In this document: positions 1 through 11,065 of the stretch, one piece after another
Layout: each line of letters begins with the position of its first letter
How positions within the stretch are numbered: the stretch's first letter is position 1
Assembly: GCF_001411555.2 (NCBI RefSeq)
Contig: NC_049911.1
Location: 5,278,209 to 5,342,208, forward strand
DNA: 64,000 bases
Reading direction: 5' to 3'
Origin: Juglans regia
Lineage: Eukaryota; Streptophyta; Magnoliopsida; Fagales; Juglandaceae
Program-made: the position numbers and the translations under genes
The notes under the pieces: generated by a model
What the model was told of the DNA's origin: nothing
Seen by the model: only the letters and a program-made list of their open reading frames with translations
Database searches by the model: none

Positions 1-13
1 TAATAGTGGTAGT

Positions 14-630
14 GATGCAGAGGGATTCGAGTCAGATGATGCTAAACCGTCAGATTGCACGTTGATGGCACTAAACTACATTGAGACGGCAAGTCAGCGC
101 AAGTCAAGCAGTAAACGGTATTTTTTCTTGATTTGGGGTAGTTTTGAGCACGTATTAGTATGTTGGCAATAAATTTGGCTACAGGTATCAAATTCGCACA
201 TATAAGTACTCCAATTTGAAAAGCTCTTTTCGGCACGCATGACGTGGTCACTCATCTATTTTTCCCTTCAAGTTTCCAATTTTAGATATTTTTTTTTACC
301 TTTTATGGTAATATTTCTTTTATCAGTTAGGAAGTGTTTTTGAACTTGATTTTGGCCAGATTTTGACAGATTGTTTATTTAATTACGAATTTATTTTTGG
401 TATGTTCATTGAGATTTTGCTAATTTTGGTAAAATTATGATATTTTCGAATTTACAGCTATTTCAGCTTGACTTGTGGATTGGTTGGACGATTCTAAGTT
501 TTGATAAATTTTCAATTGAAAACAGAGTTGTTTAATTCCTTTGTGTTTTGAGTGAATCTCTTGTCTTCTCTATTCCAAATATCTGTTGAGGCTAACCACC
601 AGTATGAATCTAAATTTTGTCTGGCATCAA
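14..630 (+). repeat. Direct repeat copy A (LTR-like, old)
   Basis: This stretch matches 3919-4566 in the same orientation, with many substitutions and small indels. Shared landmarks include GAAAGCTCTTTTCGGC, TTTTGGTAAAATT and a terminal GTCTGGC. The two copies lie 3.9 kb apart with the MADS exon between them. They could be a worn LTR pair, or two independent insertions of one repeat family. No primer-binding site or polypurine tract was seen next to either copy, so the LTR reading is a guess. Confidence 0.6.
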
Positions 631-1703
631 GTAGGGTCATAATATTATGCTTTTGATCATGCCTTAATTATTGTGTGTGTGTGCGCGCGCGTGTGTGTAC
701 ATATATATAGATTAAAAATTCATAATCATGTACGTACATATCTCTAGAATCATAAACATCTTACCACTAAGCTAATAAAAATTGTGGCTAACTTATAAGT
801 AGCTAAGAGAATCCATTGAACAAAAAACTCAAAATGATCATAATATTGAATAGATAGATCATTTAAGAGATTGATTGATGTGTTTATGGTATCAAGGATT
901 TAATTAAACCTCCTGTAGTAGTGATCCGTTTCATGACCTTATATATATATATATATATATATGCTGTTTTATATGTTTCCCATCTATATATTTCCCCTAA
1001 GGTTCTTTGTCTTTTACTAATATTTCTGTGTTGTTTGCCCTAATTATATTTTACCAGTACTGGCCGTGAGACTCGTAATCTCGTACACCTAAGTTTGGGA
1101 TGGTATTTTCTATAAGAAGCTAGTTGAGCACTTCATGATCAAAGATATTAGTACTGCAATTAAGTCTCCGACTACAATTTAGCTAATTTAGAGTACTACA
1201 AACTGAAAAACGTACAAGGTCTTGGTAATTTTGCTAAACAACCCTTTTGGCATGCATTTCATTAATGCTCTGTCTTAACAACTTATCTTCCATGAGATCA
1301 ATACCCTAATGGGAGAAAACTATTCCAATTAGCTAGATTCAATAGTTTTCAAGAAAAAAAAAATATAGTATATACTTTGGTGTTTGTATAGGTTAATTAA
1401 TTGAGGACGTTACAAGTAATACTTTGGCTTATAGATTAATGATAACATCATATATATACTACTTAAAAACTTACCCAAAAAATATAGATATTTCAGTTCC
1501 ATAACGGTTCACTAGCACTTAATTCCCCCCGATCTTCTCTAGCTAGCAACTTCATCCATCAACTTATTACTGATCTATTTATTTAAGTATCACCCTTTCT
1601 ACTTAATTCTCCCCCATTCTTTGTAACTTAATATTGGATCCAAGAAAATAAAATCAAAAAATTCTTTTAATTACTTTGCACAGCCGCGCGATATAAATAT
1701 ATT

Positions 1704-1743
<40 letters not shown>

Positions 1744-2203
1744 GTAGATTCTTATCAAATCTAGTACCTCTCCACACACCACTATTTTAACTAGCTTTAA
1801 TTTTTAGAAAATTCGTAATCTAAAAATAGTTGTACTAGGATTAGGTATTGACTGAAATATATTTAACGAGACTTAAGAGAACTGGAAGAAAATGATCTAA
1901 AATGGATGCCATGCTTGTTTATTGCATTTTGAACCTCCATACAAAAGAGATCGAGTACTGACTAAAGCGATCTAGGAGAGGGGTTATGATATAAGAAACG
2001 CATGCATTTCATCATCGGTCTCCTACTTACCCGGAAACACATTCATTATAATTCACCATCATTTCTGTTTCACCTAATTAACTTGTTCTTATCCAAACTG
2101 AAAAGGAGTCCTACTATTTATAGAGAGTTCGTGGTCAAAGCTTGTCTAGATTTTCTTACCGGGGAGACTTGCTAGGGTAGCTATACCCATGCAGTGAGAT
2201 AAA
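631..2203. other. AT-rich non-coding DNA with microsatellites
   Basis: No gene is visible. The stretch holds a (GT)n(GC)n(GT)n run at 671-699, a (TA)n run at 941-962 and another TA-rich run at 1711-1741. If the MADS gene is intact, this is part of its first intron, read on the minus strand. I searched the minus strand by eye for a K-box exon and did not find one. Confidence 0.6.
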
Positions 2204-2347
2204 AGGATTAAGAGTCCCTTTATTCTGTTTTTGATTCCCCTATGTAATATCCCCAAAGTTGTCAACATCCTAATTAGGATTAAGAGTCCCTTTATTCTGT
2301 TTTTGATTCCCCTATGTAATATCCCCAAAGTTATCAACATCCTAATT
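2204..2347. repeat. Tandem duplication, two 72-bp units
   Basis: Units 2204-2275 and 2276-2347 are identical except for one base (GTTGTCAAC versus GTTATCAAC). Each starts AGGATTAAGAGTCCC and ends CATCCTAATT. The near identity shows a recent duplication. It lies 0.5 kb downstream of the MADS exon in the gene's direction. Confidence 0.95.
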
Positions 2348-2850
2348 AATTAAGGCCATGGCTTTAATTATATCCTGCTCTACGAATGGCCTGAAAGCAG
2401 ATGATTTTTCTCTGGATCAAGCTGTGTAGATTCAAGCATATGCAGTGCGGCCAATCCTTAGGACCATCTACAGACCACGCGCCAAGATTCCTAGTCTCTT
2501 GTCATTTACTGCCATGCAGACTATGTATATATATAGTGGACACCTGAATGGATAATATTGATTAACATATATACATATATTTTTTGAAGGAGAGGACAGA
2601 TGAAAAGTTCTTGGAAGATAGAAAAGTACTAAGGAATCGCAAGAAAGAGATATATATTTACATTATCTGCAAAATATAAGCTTCAGGTGCAGAAAATGTT
2701 CTGTATTATGCAATATATAAAGGATTTTGTCCAGAAAAGAAAATGAAATGGATATGCTTAAAATCATGATAAAGAAAGTACCAGAACAAAGGAACAAACA
2801 TGAGTGTTGCAAAATGAAAAAAGGAAAAAAAAAAAAAAAAATTGCCAGAC
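2348..2850. other. Non-coding DNA, presumed MADS intron 1 start
   Basis: On the minus strand this follows directly after the GT donor of the MADS exon. It opens with a long T run (A run at about 2821-2840 on plus). No exon was recognised. Confidence 0.5.
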
Positions 2851-3032
2851 CTGGTGCTTGAAAACTCAAATAGCTTCCCAGTGCTGGAGAAGATTACAAG
2901 GCCAACTTCAGCATCACACAGGATTGCTAACTCCTTTGCCTTTTTGATCAATCCTTTTCTACGCTTTGAGAAGGTAACTTGTCTGCTCGTTGAATTATCG
3001 ATCCTTTGAATGGCGATCTTCCCTCTCCCCAT
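2851..3032 (-). CDS. MADS-box transcription factor, first coding exon (AGL17/ANR1-like)
   Basis: The exon encodes a complete MADS DNA-binding domain of about 60 residues starting [12 protein letters not shown], followed by [37 protein letters not shown] and FEFSST. Such proteins are type II MIKC nuclear regulators that bind CArG boxes as dimers. The wording of the domain is closest to the AGL17 clade (AGL16/AGL17/AGL21/ANR1), known for roles in roots, nitrate response and flowering. The exon is 182 bp and ends in phase 2 at CACCAG/GTCTGG, the usual exon 1 boundary in MIKC genes; translation past the donor runs into a phenylalanine run coded by the T tract and is not protein. The I, K and C exons would lie at lower coordinates and were not found in the remaining 2.85 kb, so intron 1 is long and leaves the window, or the gene is truncated. 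No stop or frameshift interrupts the domain. Confidence 0.88.
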
Positions 3033-3165
3033 CCCTGATCTGCTATTGCTTTCTATATATATATTAGGGTTCCTGCAACAACAGTACCCTTGACAAATAA
3101 TTATTTAAAGATCATTAATCTTAATCAACAGGTAAAGGCTGAATGGGATTTAATGAAAAGCTTAC
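3033..3165 (-). other. MADS gene 5' leader with probable intron
   Basis: Read on the minus strand, a donor AA/GTAAGC lies at 3165 and an acceptor GTTGTTGCAG/GAACCC at about 3073. They define a 93-bp intron (3073-3165) in the 5' untranslated leader, leaving 40 bases of exon before the ATG at 3032. This is a prediction from splice consensus only. Confidence 0.5.
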
Positions 3166-3330
3166 TTAGTACTTGAGCAGCTCAACACTTTGAGCAAACA
3201 TTGATCTGATGGTCGTTTATATTGGTGATTGAGATTTGTGTTGCATCTTTTTCATTTTCTCCCATCAAGAAGAGAAAATCTTGCAGGACTGGTAGTAGGA
3301 ATTGAAGATGATAACTCCAAATGAATGTAT

Positions 3331-3340
3331 TAATATATAG
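3331..3340 (-). promoter_or_regulatory. Probable TATA box of the MADS gene
   Basis: The minus strand reads CTATATATTA here, about 165 bases upstream of the predicted leader intron donor. A G-box CACGTG lies at 3508-3513, about 170 bases further upstream. Spacing is plausible for a promoter; nothing else confirms it. Confidence 0.45.
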
Positions 3341-3918
3341 AGACCTAGAGGACTGGTTCGAGATATATTAGAAAATTACGAAATGGGGTGCTGTATATTC
3401 ATCCTTAATTTACTCGAGTATTTTCATGGCGAGAGTAGAAAAACAAAAAAGAAACAAGTATTTTAATGTCGCGCGGTGTAGATTGTGGTACTATTAGACA
3501 CTGATGACACGTGGGACAAAGGGGTTACTATCCCAGGAAAGTCTAATGTGCCCTACCTAATTAACAAAAACTATCAGCCACAAAAAATCACTTTTTAATT
3601 AATATGGTGATCACACACATGACACTCGCACATATATATTCAATTGTTTTTTTAGATCTTTCAGCTTTCCTTTTCCACATCCTTTGGTGAGCAGCTGCTT
3701 GATGCAACTTTGGAACTCATGCAAGTTAATTCATGGACGTGGACGAGGACGAGGCCGTATGGGAAGCACTAATAATTTGCAAGCAGGGCTATATATAATG
3801 GAATTTTACCGAGACAAAAACTCTCGTGTCCAAAGAAAAGTACTAGCTAGCCCTACAAGTCCCAAAAAACCTCATTTTCGTAAAAACCCCATTTTCATCT
3901 CTAAGTTGTCTCAAAAGT
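3341..3918. other. MADS upstream region
   Basis: Non-coding. It contains the G-box at 3508-3513 and a short purine-rich stretch near 3735-3765 (GGACGTGGACGAGGACGAGG). A small open frame at 3684-3920 has no recognisable content and is not called. Confidence 0.4.
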
Positions 3919-4566
3919 GATGTAGGCGGATCTGAGTAAGATAATGCTGAGTTGTCTAACTGTATGTTGACTGCACTGAAATACTTACAGGTGGCAGATC
4001 AATGCAAAACTGGCAGGAAATCGTGATATTTCCTTGATTGGGACAGTAGTTTTGGGCACGTTTCGGTATTTTGGCCATAATTTTGGCTAAGAGTATCAGA
4101 ATCGAGCATATATATGATCCCAATTTAGAAAGCTCTTTTCGGCGCGCACGTCGTAGGCACCGAGCTATGCTCGGTGTGCATCATTTTCGACATTGAATTC
4201 CACTATTTTCCCTTTGATTTCTTATTTTTAGTTATTTGTTTCCTTTTATGGTAATATTTCATTTACTGTTTTGGAAGTGATTCAAACTCGATTTGGGCCA
4301 GATTTTTGGCATATTATTTCTTTATTTATGTATTTAATTTTGACATGATTATTGAGATTTTGCTATTTTTGGTAAAATTCCAATACAGTCGATTTTCAGC
4401 TATTACAGCCAGGCTTGTTGATTGATTTGGTCACTCTTGAATATTGGTAATTGAATTAAACATCAGAGATGCTTTCTCTGTGTTTTTGGGCGAGTCTCTT
4501 TTTTTATTTCTTGTGAATTATCTGTTGAAACTAGCCTGCAAAATAATCATTATTCTGTCTGGCGTA
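3919..4566 (+). repeat. Direct repeat copy B (LTR-like, old)
   Basis: This is the second copy of the repeat at 14-630. It carries an extra segment near 4155-4190. It ends at GTCTGGCGT, exactly where the CACTA-like element begins, so that element probably inserted in or beside this repeat. Confidence 0.6.
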
Positions 4567-4709
4567 AAAAAGCCTATCTCAAAAGGTCTTTTAAGACGAA
4601 ATTTGATTTTCATCCCAAAAAATTACTTTTAGGGACGAAAGTGGATGGAGCCAGTCGTAGGCATTTGAACGAAATTACTTTATGAGACGAAACATTTTTA
4701 TCCTAAAAA

Positions 4710-5060
4710 CCCGTTCGAATGGAAAGCCTTCCTTTCGAACAACTCTGATAAGTTCGAACAATATAGAAACTTGATTTGAAAGATTGAATAGATTTGATCA
4801 TGTTTGAATGGACTAAGTGTTCGAACAAATTGGGTCTGTTTGAATAGACAAATTGTTGTTCGAATACAATTAATATGAACGATTGCTGCCAGTTCAAATA
4901 TAAAACGATTGTTCGAACGGAAGTCCGTTCGAACTCTAGGTTCTGCAGCTCGAACATACTAGATTTTTCTGAGGTTGTTCGAATTGTTTTGTTTTCTGGT
5001 TCGAACGCAAGTTAAAAAGATTTACCATTCGAACTGGGTATTTTATGTTCGAACGGTACT
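4710..5060. repeat. Left subterminal TTCGAAC repeat cluster
   Basis: More than ten variants of GTTCGAAC / GTTCGAAT / TTTGAAC occur in both orientations over 350 bases. In CACTA elements such arrays are binding sites for the element's DNA-binding protein. A matching array lies at 7280-7640. Confidence 0.7.
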
Positions 5061-5229
5061 CATGATATAAAATTGATTTTAATTAAAAATATGATACTAA
5101 TATTAAATAATATAATTTAAACATCACATTTGTTCAAATGTTCTATGACAGAATAATAAAAAGACAATTAAAGAAAAATAAGTTCTAGGATTGTGGTGGT
5201 GGCATAAAGTTTTGTGACATTATTGATTG

Positions 5230-5912
5230 TCATTGTTCAAACATTTTTTGGGATTGAATCTTTAGCTTCTTTTGCATGTTTTGTTCTAATCTCGCCTCTA
5301 AGTCCGCTGCTTGGTCTAATTGGATCAGCAACTCTTTTTCATTGTATCTCAAATGTTTTATCTCAAGCCTTACTTCCTCTAATTCCTGAGTTTTGTCATT
5401 TGATCTAACTTGAGAAGAGGATGATGAAGTTGATGATGACTTTATGCAACGTTCTAAACCCATCAAATATCCAGAACGTGGTCCAAGAACTTGAGAAAAG
5501 ATCTGAGCCTTATTGACAGATGATTCATTTGATGGATCCGTAGTAGTTTCCTTAAGTGATATCATATTGTTCTAAAAAAAATTAAAGTTAGTACAAGTAA
5601 TAAAAATATTATTAGAAAATTAAATTAAAAAAACTGAAACTTACATAATTTGTTTATGTTTCGGGATTGGTCTAAACACCTCACGATTTTTATGTGTTTT
5701 AGCATACAATTGAGTCAGATTATAATCAGTATGACTTTCTTCTTGTTGCAAAAGGGAATTCTATATTAAGTTCGAAAAATATATATGTTAATATTTAACG
5801 GGGACTAGTATAATACTACCATTTTTTTAGATAAACAATGTAAAGATTGAAAACCTGCATGATGGTATATCGTTAAATTTGATCTATTTGCTTTGTTCTC
5901 AATACTCCGTTA
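5230..5912 (-). pseudogene. Plant transposase (Ptta/En/Spm, Transposase_24-like) remnant
   Basis: Three minus-strand exon-like blocks lie in order: 5855-5912 (contains ENKANRSNL), 5645-5760 (contains LYAKTHKNREVF) and 5230-5571 (contains LGPRSGYLMGLER, then a coiled-coil stretch KTQELEEVRLEIKHLRYNEK to a stop at 5230). This order and wording match the conserved core of Transposase_24 proteins coded by CACTA elements. Donors GTAAGT (5644) and GTTTTC (5854) and acceptors after T-rich tracts (5573, 5762, 5914) are visible. Exons 1 and 2 do not join cleanly in frame by my reading, and upstream coding sequence is missing, so it is treated as a relic. The family assignment is from remembered motif wording. 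Confidence 0.6.
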
Positions 5913-6191
5913 CTAAAAAAAACATTATGTCTATATGTTTAATACATCCAACGTATACTATAAAAAAGAGATAGCAGAGAAATTATGTGCTTACTGATAA
6001 GCATGATCTTTAAATATATCACAAACCTTCTACCATTCGTTTGGTGGCATTGCTTAGAATGGATTTTGACACGCCTCTGTTGCAGTACTGAACTTTTAAT
6101 AGTATGCATGACATTGACCTTTGTACCTCCAAAATGCATTGGACATCAACTCCTCAAACGTTAATTAAGTACTTCAATGTATTTAATTAGG

Positions 6192-6690
6192 GCATTTTAT
6201 GCAAATAATTGTGCATTCTTTATAGGTAATTGGTTTGTTAGTTTATATTATTTTAATTAGGACAAGTTAATGCATGGTTTATATTTTAATTTGGTATTTT
6301 CTGGAAATAAATCATATTATTTGAATTGGGACATTTTATGCAAATTATTCATACTATTTGAGTTCAAAATTAATAGGTACTTCAATGTATTTAATTATTG
6401 CATTTTATGCAAATAATTGTGCATTCTATATAAGTAATTTTATTGTTAGTTTATATTATTTTAATTAGGACAAGTTAATGGTTTATATTTTAATTTGGTA
6501 TTTTATGAAAATGATTCATATTATTTGAATTTGGACATTTTATGCAAATTATTCATAATGTTTGAGTTCAAAATTAATAGGTATTTCAACGTATTTAATT
6601 ATTGCATTTTATGCAAATAATTGTGCATTCTTTATAGGTAATTGGTTTGTTAGTTTATATTATTTTAATTAGGGCAAGTTAATGGTTTTT
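6192..6690. repeat. Tandem repeat, about 206-bp unit, 2.4 copies
   Basis: The start GCATTTTATGCAAATAATTG recurs at 6192, 6400 and 6604 (periods 208 and 204). The third copy is partial. It is AT-rich, lies inside the CACTA-like element between the two coding relics and codes for nothing. Confidence 0.9.
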
Positions 6691-6693
6691 ATT

Positions 6694-6915
6694 CCAACAG
6701 CACAAGATAATGACACGACGAGTGATCTAGTTTCTACTCCTGCTGGTGTTTAGAGGTAGTCTGTTGTAGCTACTTTGGATGAGGTATGATCTTTGCTCGA
6801 GGAGCATCACCGACTTTTGATCAAGAAGATGGTTGAGCCCATCATGGGGAAGGTTCACGAGATGGAGGGACGCATATCTTCCTTAAAGGAGGATTTTGAG
6901 CTACTTACCAGTTAG
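6694..6915 (+). pseudogene. Broken open frame inside CACTA-like element
   Basis: A plus-strand frame reads through HHRLLIKKMVEPIMGKVHEM and GRISSLKEDFELLTS to a stop at about 6915, but contains earlier stops (near 6751 and 6787). The text is charged and heptad-like, as in the C-terminus of a transposon-coded coiled-coil protein. Its product is not recognised. Confidence 0.4.
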
Positions 6916-7279
6916 ATAATTTTAGTTTTTATTTTATTTTTTTATGTTGTATCAAACATTATATTTTTAAGATTTAATTAGTGTATGATTTTTATTTTTG
7001 GTGTTTGCTAGATTGTTTATTGTCAAAAATATTTTTTCTTATTTTACTAAAGTAATATTTATTTAACTAAAAATCTTATTTAACATAAAAGAACTCATTA
7101 AAATATTTTTAAATTAATTACATAAAATTAATTTATGAATATGAAATATTTTAATTCACCATAAATAATACTATATAATATATCTATATTTTGAAAATGA
7201 TAACTAATAAATTAAAAAAATATTTACTTTTAACGTATTTTGGATGCCTTTCAATAAATTATTATAATTAAACAATCCC
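6916..7279. other. AT-rich interior of the CACTA-like element
   Basis: No coding signal. Very AT-rich filler between the broken frame and the right subterminal repeats. Confidence 0.5.
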
Positions 7280-7640
7280 GGTCGAACATCTAGTTTGGGT
7301 TCGAACTAAGTTCCTACCATTCAAACCGGCCACTTCCATTCGAACAGTATTGAATCAAATTCCTGCCAATTTTTTTATAATTTTCCACAAAACAAGTCAT
7401 TTGAATGAATAAATGTGGTGTTCGAATTAGTTCAAACTGTTTTGCAACCATCTTGCCAAATTTTTCCACCAAAAAATGTGAAGATTATTATTTAAATAGA
7501 GACTAAACCATTCGAACAGGTGTTAACTCTCTGTCCGAACAAAGTTTTACCTGTTCAAACGTATTTCTTTTTTTGAAACGATATATTTCATCAAAGAAGA
7601 TCTTACTCGAATGGATATTTATTTATTTGAACGCCTTTTG
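7280..7640. repeat. Right subterminal TTCGAAC repeat cluster
   Basis: Variants of GTTCGAAC, TTCGAAC and GTTCAAAC recur here, mirroring 4710-5060. They are more diverged than those of the left cluster. Confidence 0.6.
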
Positions 7641-7757
7641 AACCTCATTCATATTTAGAGACGAAATTTAAATTTAGTCCTAAATAAGTACTTTTAGGGA
7701 TGAAATTACATTTATCCCTAATAAATTTCGTCTCTAAAAATGAAATTTGTTGTATGT

Positions 7758-8191
7758 AGCTAGCCATCTCTCGGTAATGGGGCTAATTGAATTAGAAATT
7801 TTAATTTCAACTACTATATATGAACATACATATAATATATATGTACATATCCCATGCTATTTGAGTACTAGTCCTCAGTGGTCATTGCTAACCTTGAAGG
7901 CTTGGACATCTTGAGAATGACGTTCTATTGGAGATTCCATCAGATGGCAACCCAACCCATTCCACAACCCAGTCCTTCTCCTGATGCCAAGACACATTGT
8001 TTTATTTTCCAACTGCCATGCCATGTCAATTCGTGCGCAAGGGTGTGCGAAATCGACTAAATCTAGAGCTTTTGTTATAATTTTCAAGAAAATATACCAT
8101 TCTTGTAATTTTCCTCATACTTATAACCATATATAACTTCCTCTATTTTCCAGCATATATATATATATAAATATATATATATATATCTCTA
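7758..8191. other. Spacer between CACTA-like and Mutator-like elements
   Basis: Contains an AT microsatellite (about 8155-8187) right at the Mutator-like insertion point. Open frames at 7875-8087 on both strands overlap each other and match nothing I recognise. Confidence 0.4.
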
Positions 8192-8199
8192 TTATATAA

Positions 8200-9555
8200 G
8201 AGGCTATCAAATGGGTACAAATGAAAATTCTTGTTTTAACGGCAATCAAACGGAAGTTTTTGGTCCCATTCTCTTGAAGCTTCTCCCCCTCCCACTCTCT
8301 CGCTCTCTCTCAATCCTCTATATATTCTCCCCCTTCAGACCTACTCTCTCTCAGCTCTCTCTGTTTTTCATCGATTCTCTCTAACCCTCAACCTCCATCT
8401 GCTTCTCTAACCCTCACACACTCAGACCTACTCTCTCTCACTCTCGATAGCCGCTAGTGACGTCGTGGGTCTCCTCTAGCCACCAATGTAGCCACCCACA
8501 GCAGTAGCGCCGCCAGACGTAACCCCCCAAACCATCGAAGCCGTGAGACCCAGCCACAACACCTCTCTCTCACTCTCACTCTCTTGACTTCTCAGAAACC
8601 ACCACTCACTTTCTGCTCTCTCTCTCTCTCAACCCTCCTCAAACTCACTCTCTCACACCTCTCTCTTTTTTAATCTATTTTTCGTCGGAAACCAGAGGTC
8701 TCTCTCTCTCTGTTCTCATGATTCTTCAACTGTGTCTCTCAAACCTCCTTTCTACAGATGTCTCAAAGAAAATGAAGAAAACTGCAGCCTAGGTCAGCCA
8801 ACGAAGAACACGGTTGTTCTTCATGGGAAAGGTGGAGTTTTTTTTTTCCTTATGATCTAAGTTTTTTTTTTTTTTTTTGCTTCTTCAAATTTGAATGTAA
8901 GATTCTTTGAGATCTGAAGTTTTTATTCTTATTTTTTTTCTTGTTCAGATCGTGTATATGTTAACAGTCTGCACCTTGTGATGTAATCTGGGCTAAGGGA
9001 AATACAAATGAACGATGGAAGAAGCAGTAATAGCAGTGCACAAAGGATGTTCTTGTTTCTGGCTTTGTTCTTGTTTGGCTTTCGTGTATATGGATATAGT
9101 GTTTTAGTGATTTTGTAGAAATTTTAAAATCTTAGAAATCTTCCTACTCAAATCGGAGAGATTGATTTTTTTCTTTTTTAAATTTGGGTGTAATGTTCTC
9201 TAATGAAGAATTTTTGTAATTGTTCTTGTTTCTGTATTTATGAAAATTACATTTTTCTAAATTCCTTTGTTCTTGAGCATTTCTATTTGTTGTTTCTATG
9301 ATCTGTGTTCCCGATATTCTCTGCAGCCAAACAGGCAGTTGTAGCTTGCTAATAATAATTATTTTTTGGTTCTCAGGAATTAAATGAACCAAGGGTCGAG
9401 CTAATTAATAGAATTGAAACATGTAACTTTAGTGGGAATAATGGTTGTTAATTTCTTCAATTTAGTTTCATACATTTCAGTTCTAACTGCGGACTGCTTT
9501 TTATTTTTATTTTTTTGAGCTAATTAGGATTTGCAAAATTAGAGATCAAAGTTAG
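8200..9555 (+). repeat. Left terminal inverted arm of the MULE
   Basis: Matches 11066-12586 in inverse, for example ACCCTCACACACTCAGACC at about 8410 and its inverse near 12205. The outer half is rich in CT runs (8300-8720), like a plant promoter or leader; the inner half holds T runs (8850-8880). Arm identity is high but with many small indels. Confidence 0.85.
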
Positions 9556-9946
9556 ACACTCAAGTTAAGGTATATTCTGATGTAAGTGCAAGGCAAGTAT
9601 GCCTAGTAGGGTGAAACAATTTTTTTACAAAATACTTATGTGTTCGCCATATAGTAAACACGGTATAATTCTCTACATATGATACATAATTCCATTCAAG
9701 AAAGAAAAATCAATCTCGAAGAGTAACCGATAAGAAAGCCCCACTAGCACTTACTTATCAAAAAAAGAAAAAAAAAAGTCTCACCAGCACTTTATGTTCA
9801 ATAAAAATATATGTACTTTAAATTAAAACAATCATCTTATGACAGGAGGGTTATTATGATCCAACAACATAGTACATCTTCAACTAATTTTACACTGATA
9901 ATTCGAAACATATCTATTTGATCATGGCCAACAACAATAGTCATAG

Positions 9947-10066
9947 ATGCAGAGCTCTGAGATTCACAACCAGGTCCAGAACTCCCACTTCGACCCCACC
10001 TCCCACGACGACTTCTTGGAGCAAATGCTCTCCATCATCCCTCGTCCTAGTTCAACCTCAACCTAG
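9947..10066 (+). pseudogene. Captured bHLH transcription factor N-terminal fragment (LRL/UNE12-like)
   Basis: The frame starting at the ATG of 9947 reads MQSSEIHNQVQNSHFDPTSH and then DDFLEQMLSIIP before a stop at 10064-10066 (39 codons). The DDFLEQML block following an FDPTSH stretch is the conserved N-terminal signature of the LRL/bHLH66-69-82 group, related to UNE12. Normally it is followed by a few hundred residues ending in the bHLH domain, absent here. An overlapping frame from 9924 begins MANNNSH, which may be the original start, shifted by a small indel. The sequence lies in the unique centre of the MULE, so it is best read as host gene sequence acquired by the transposon. It cannot encode a DNA-binding protein. 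Confidence 0.7.
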
Positions 10067-10531
10067 GACCCCCTCCAATTCCTCATTTTCTAGTAATTAA
10101 GGAGGAAGAACATACTTCTACATTAACATTAAAATTCAATACTAAGAGAAGGATCATGTAAACATGAAAATCAAAACAGAGCATAAAAAATTGTAACAGA
10201 CAAAAGCAAGTAATTTTCTCTCTCAAATTCTTCAAGTTTTCAACCTTTTTCCCTTGATTTCTTAATGAGTTATAGCTATTAAACATCCAAAAATGATTGC
10301 TAATGGATACAGCAGCACCAAGTCTTTGGGAGTATCGGAGTACTAGCATTACTTCAAACCTAATAAATCAATTATAGTCAAGCAGATCTTTAAAAGAGAA
10401 AAGAACAAAGTCAAATACTGCCTGAACCATTCACAAGTAAAAAAGAGTTTATATATTATTATCCATGTATGCAATTCACCCCTTTCTAGGTGACAGAAGG
10501 TTGAATCCATGCTAGTTACATGACTTGAATA

Positions 10532-10667
10532 TAGATATCGATGAAGAAAATCCAGCATAATACAACACCAACCTATATATATCCTATTTGATGAAGGGAG
10601 TTCGGGTATGCCAATTAGATGTTCAACTAGATATCGATGAACAAAATTTAGCATAATACAACACCAA
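10532..10667. repeat. Short direct duplication, 40 bp, 96-bp period
   Basis: TAGATATCGATGAAGAAAAT (10532) and TAGATATCGATGAACAAAAT (10628) start two 40-bp copies that both end with ATACAACACCAA. They lie in the unique centre of the MULE. Confidence 0.85.
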
Positions 10668-11065
10668 AGGGAACACATTAGATATACATTCTCTACTAAT
10701 ATCCTTATATATCTATTTACAAGCATAGCTGTCAACCTAATCTCAAATTAGTTGTTTTATTTACATAAAGACTACCATTTTATCAAACATATGATGTTTC
10801 TAATGGCAATACCCAACCAGAAATGTGGGCAAACCTAGCATAATATCCAAATATCAATTCCAACACTTGAAAATTCTAAAAAACAGAACAAGCACCCATG
10901 TAAACGAGATACTTTATTCAAGCACAAATGACTATATATCAAAAATTCAAAAAACAAAAATACATCCAAAGTCATGCACATAATTTTCACATATAGAAAA
11001 CAAAACAAAATAAATATACAACCACGTTTTGTGATACACAACAAACACTTACATCAGAATAGACC

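Larger units (their letters stand above)
4567..7757 (-). mobile_element. Decayed CACTA (En/Spm)-like DNA transposon
   Basis: Both ends carry inverted GACGAAATTT and AGGGACGAAA-type motifs (4590-4640 on plus; 7665-7750 inverted). Inside each end lies a cluster of TTCGAAC-like words (4710-5060 and 7280-7640), the subterminal repeat pattern typical of CACTA elements. The right tip reads AAATTTGTTGTATGTAG, a worn version of the inverse of CTACAACAAATTT. Between them sit transposase-related exons (5230-5912) and a broken open frame (6694-6915). No clean 3-bp target duplication could be fixed, so boundaries are approximate. The element cannot be autonomous. Confidence 0.65.

Noticed and set aside
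6192..6690. Possible CRISPR-like array
   Set aside because: Only 2.4 long AT-rich units without spacers, in plant DNA; an ordinary tandem repeat.
7875..8087. Overlapping frames on both strands
   Set aside because: No recognisable domain and no splice or promoter context; adjacent to transposon ends.
10349..10735. 128-codon minus-strand frame in the MULE centre
   Set aside because: It spans the 40-bp internal duplication, shows no domain, and its repeated text comes from that duplication.
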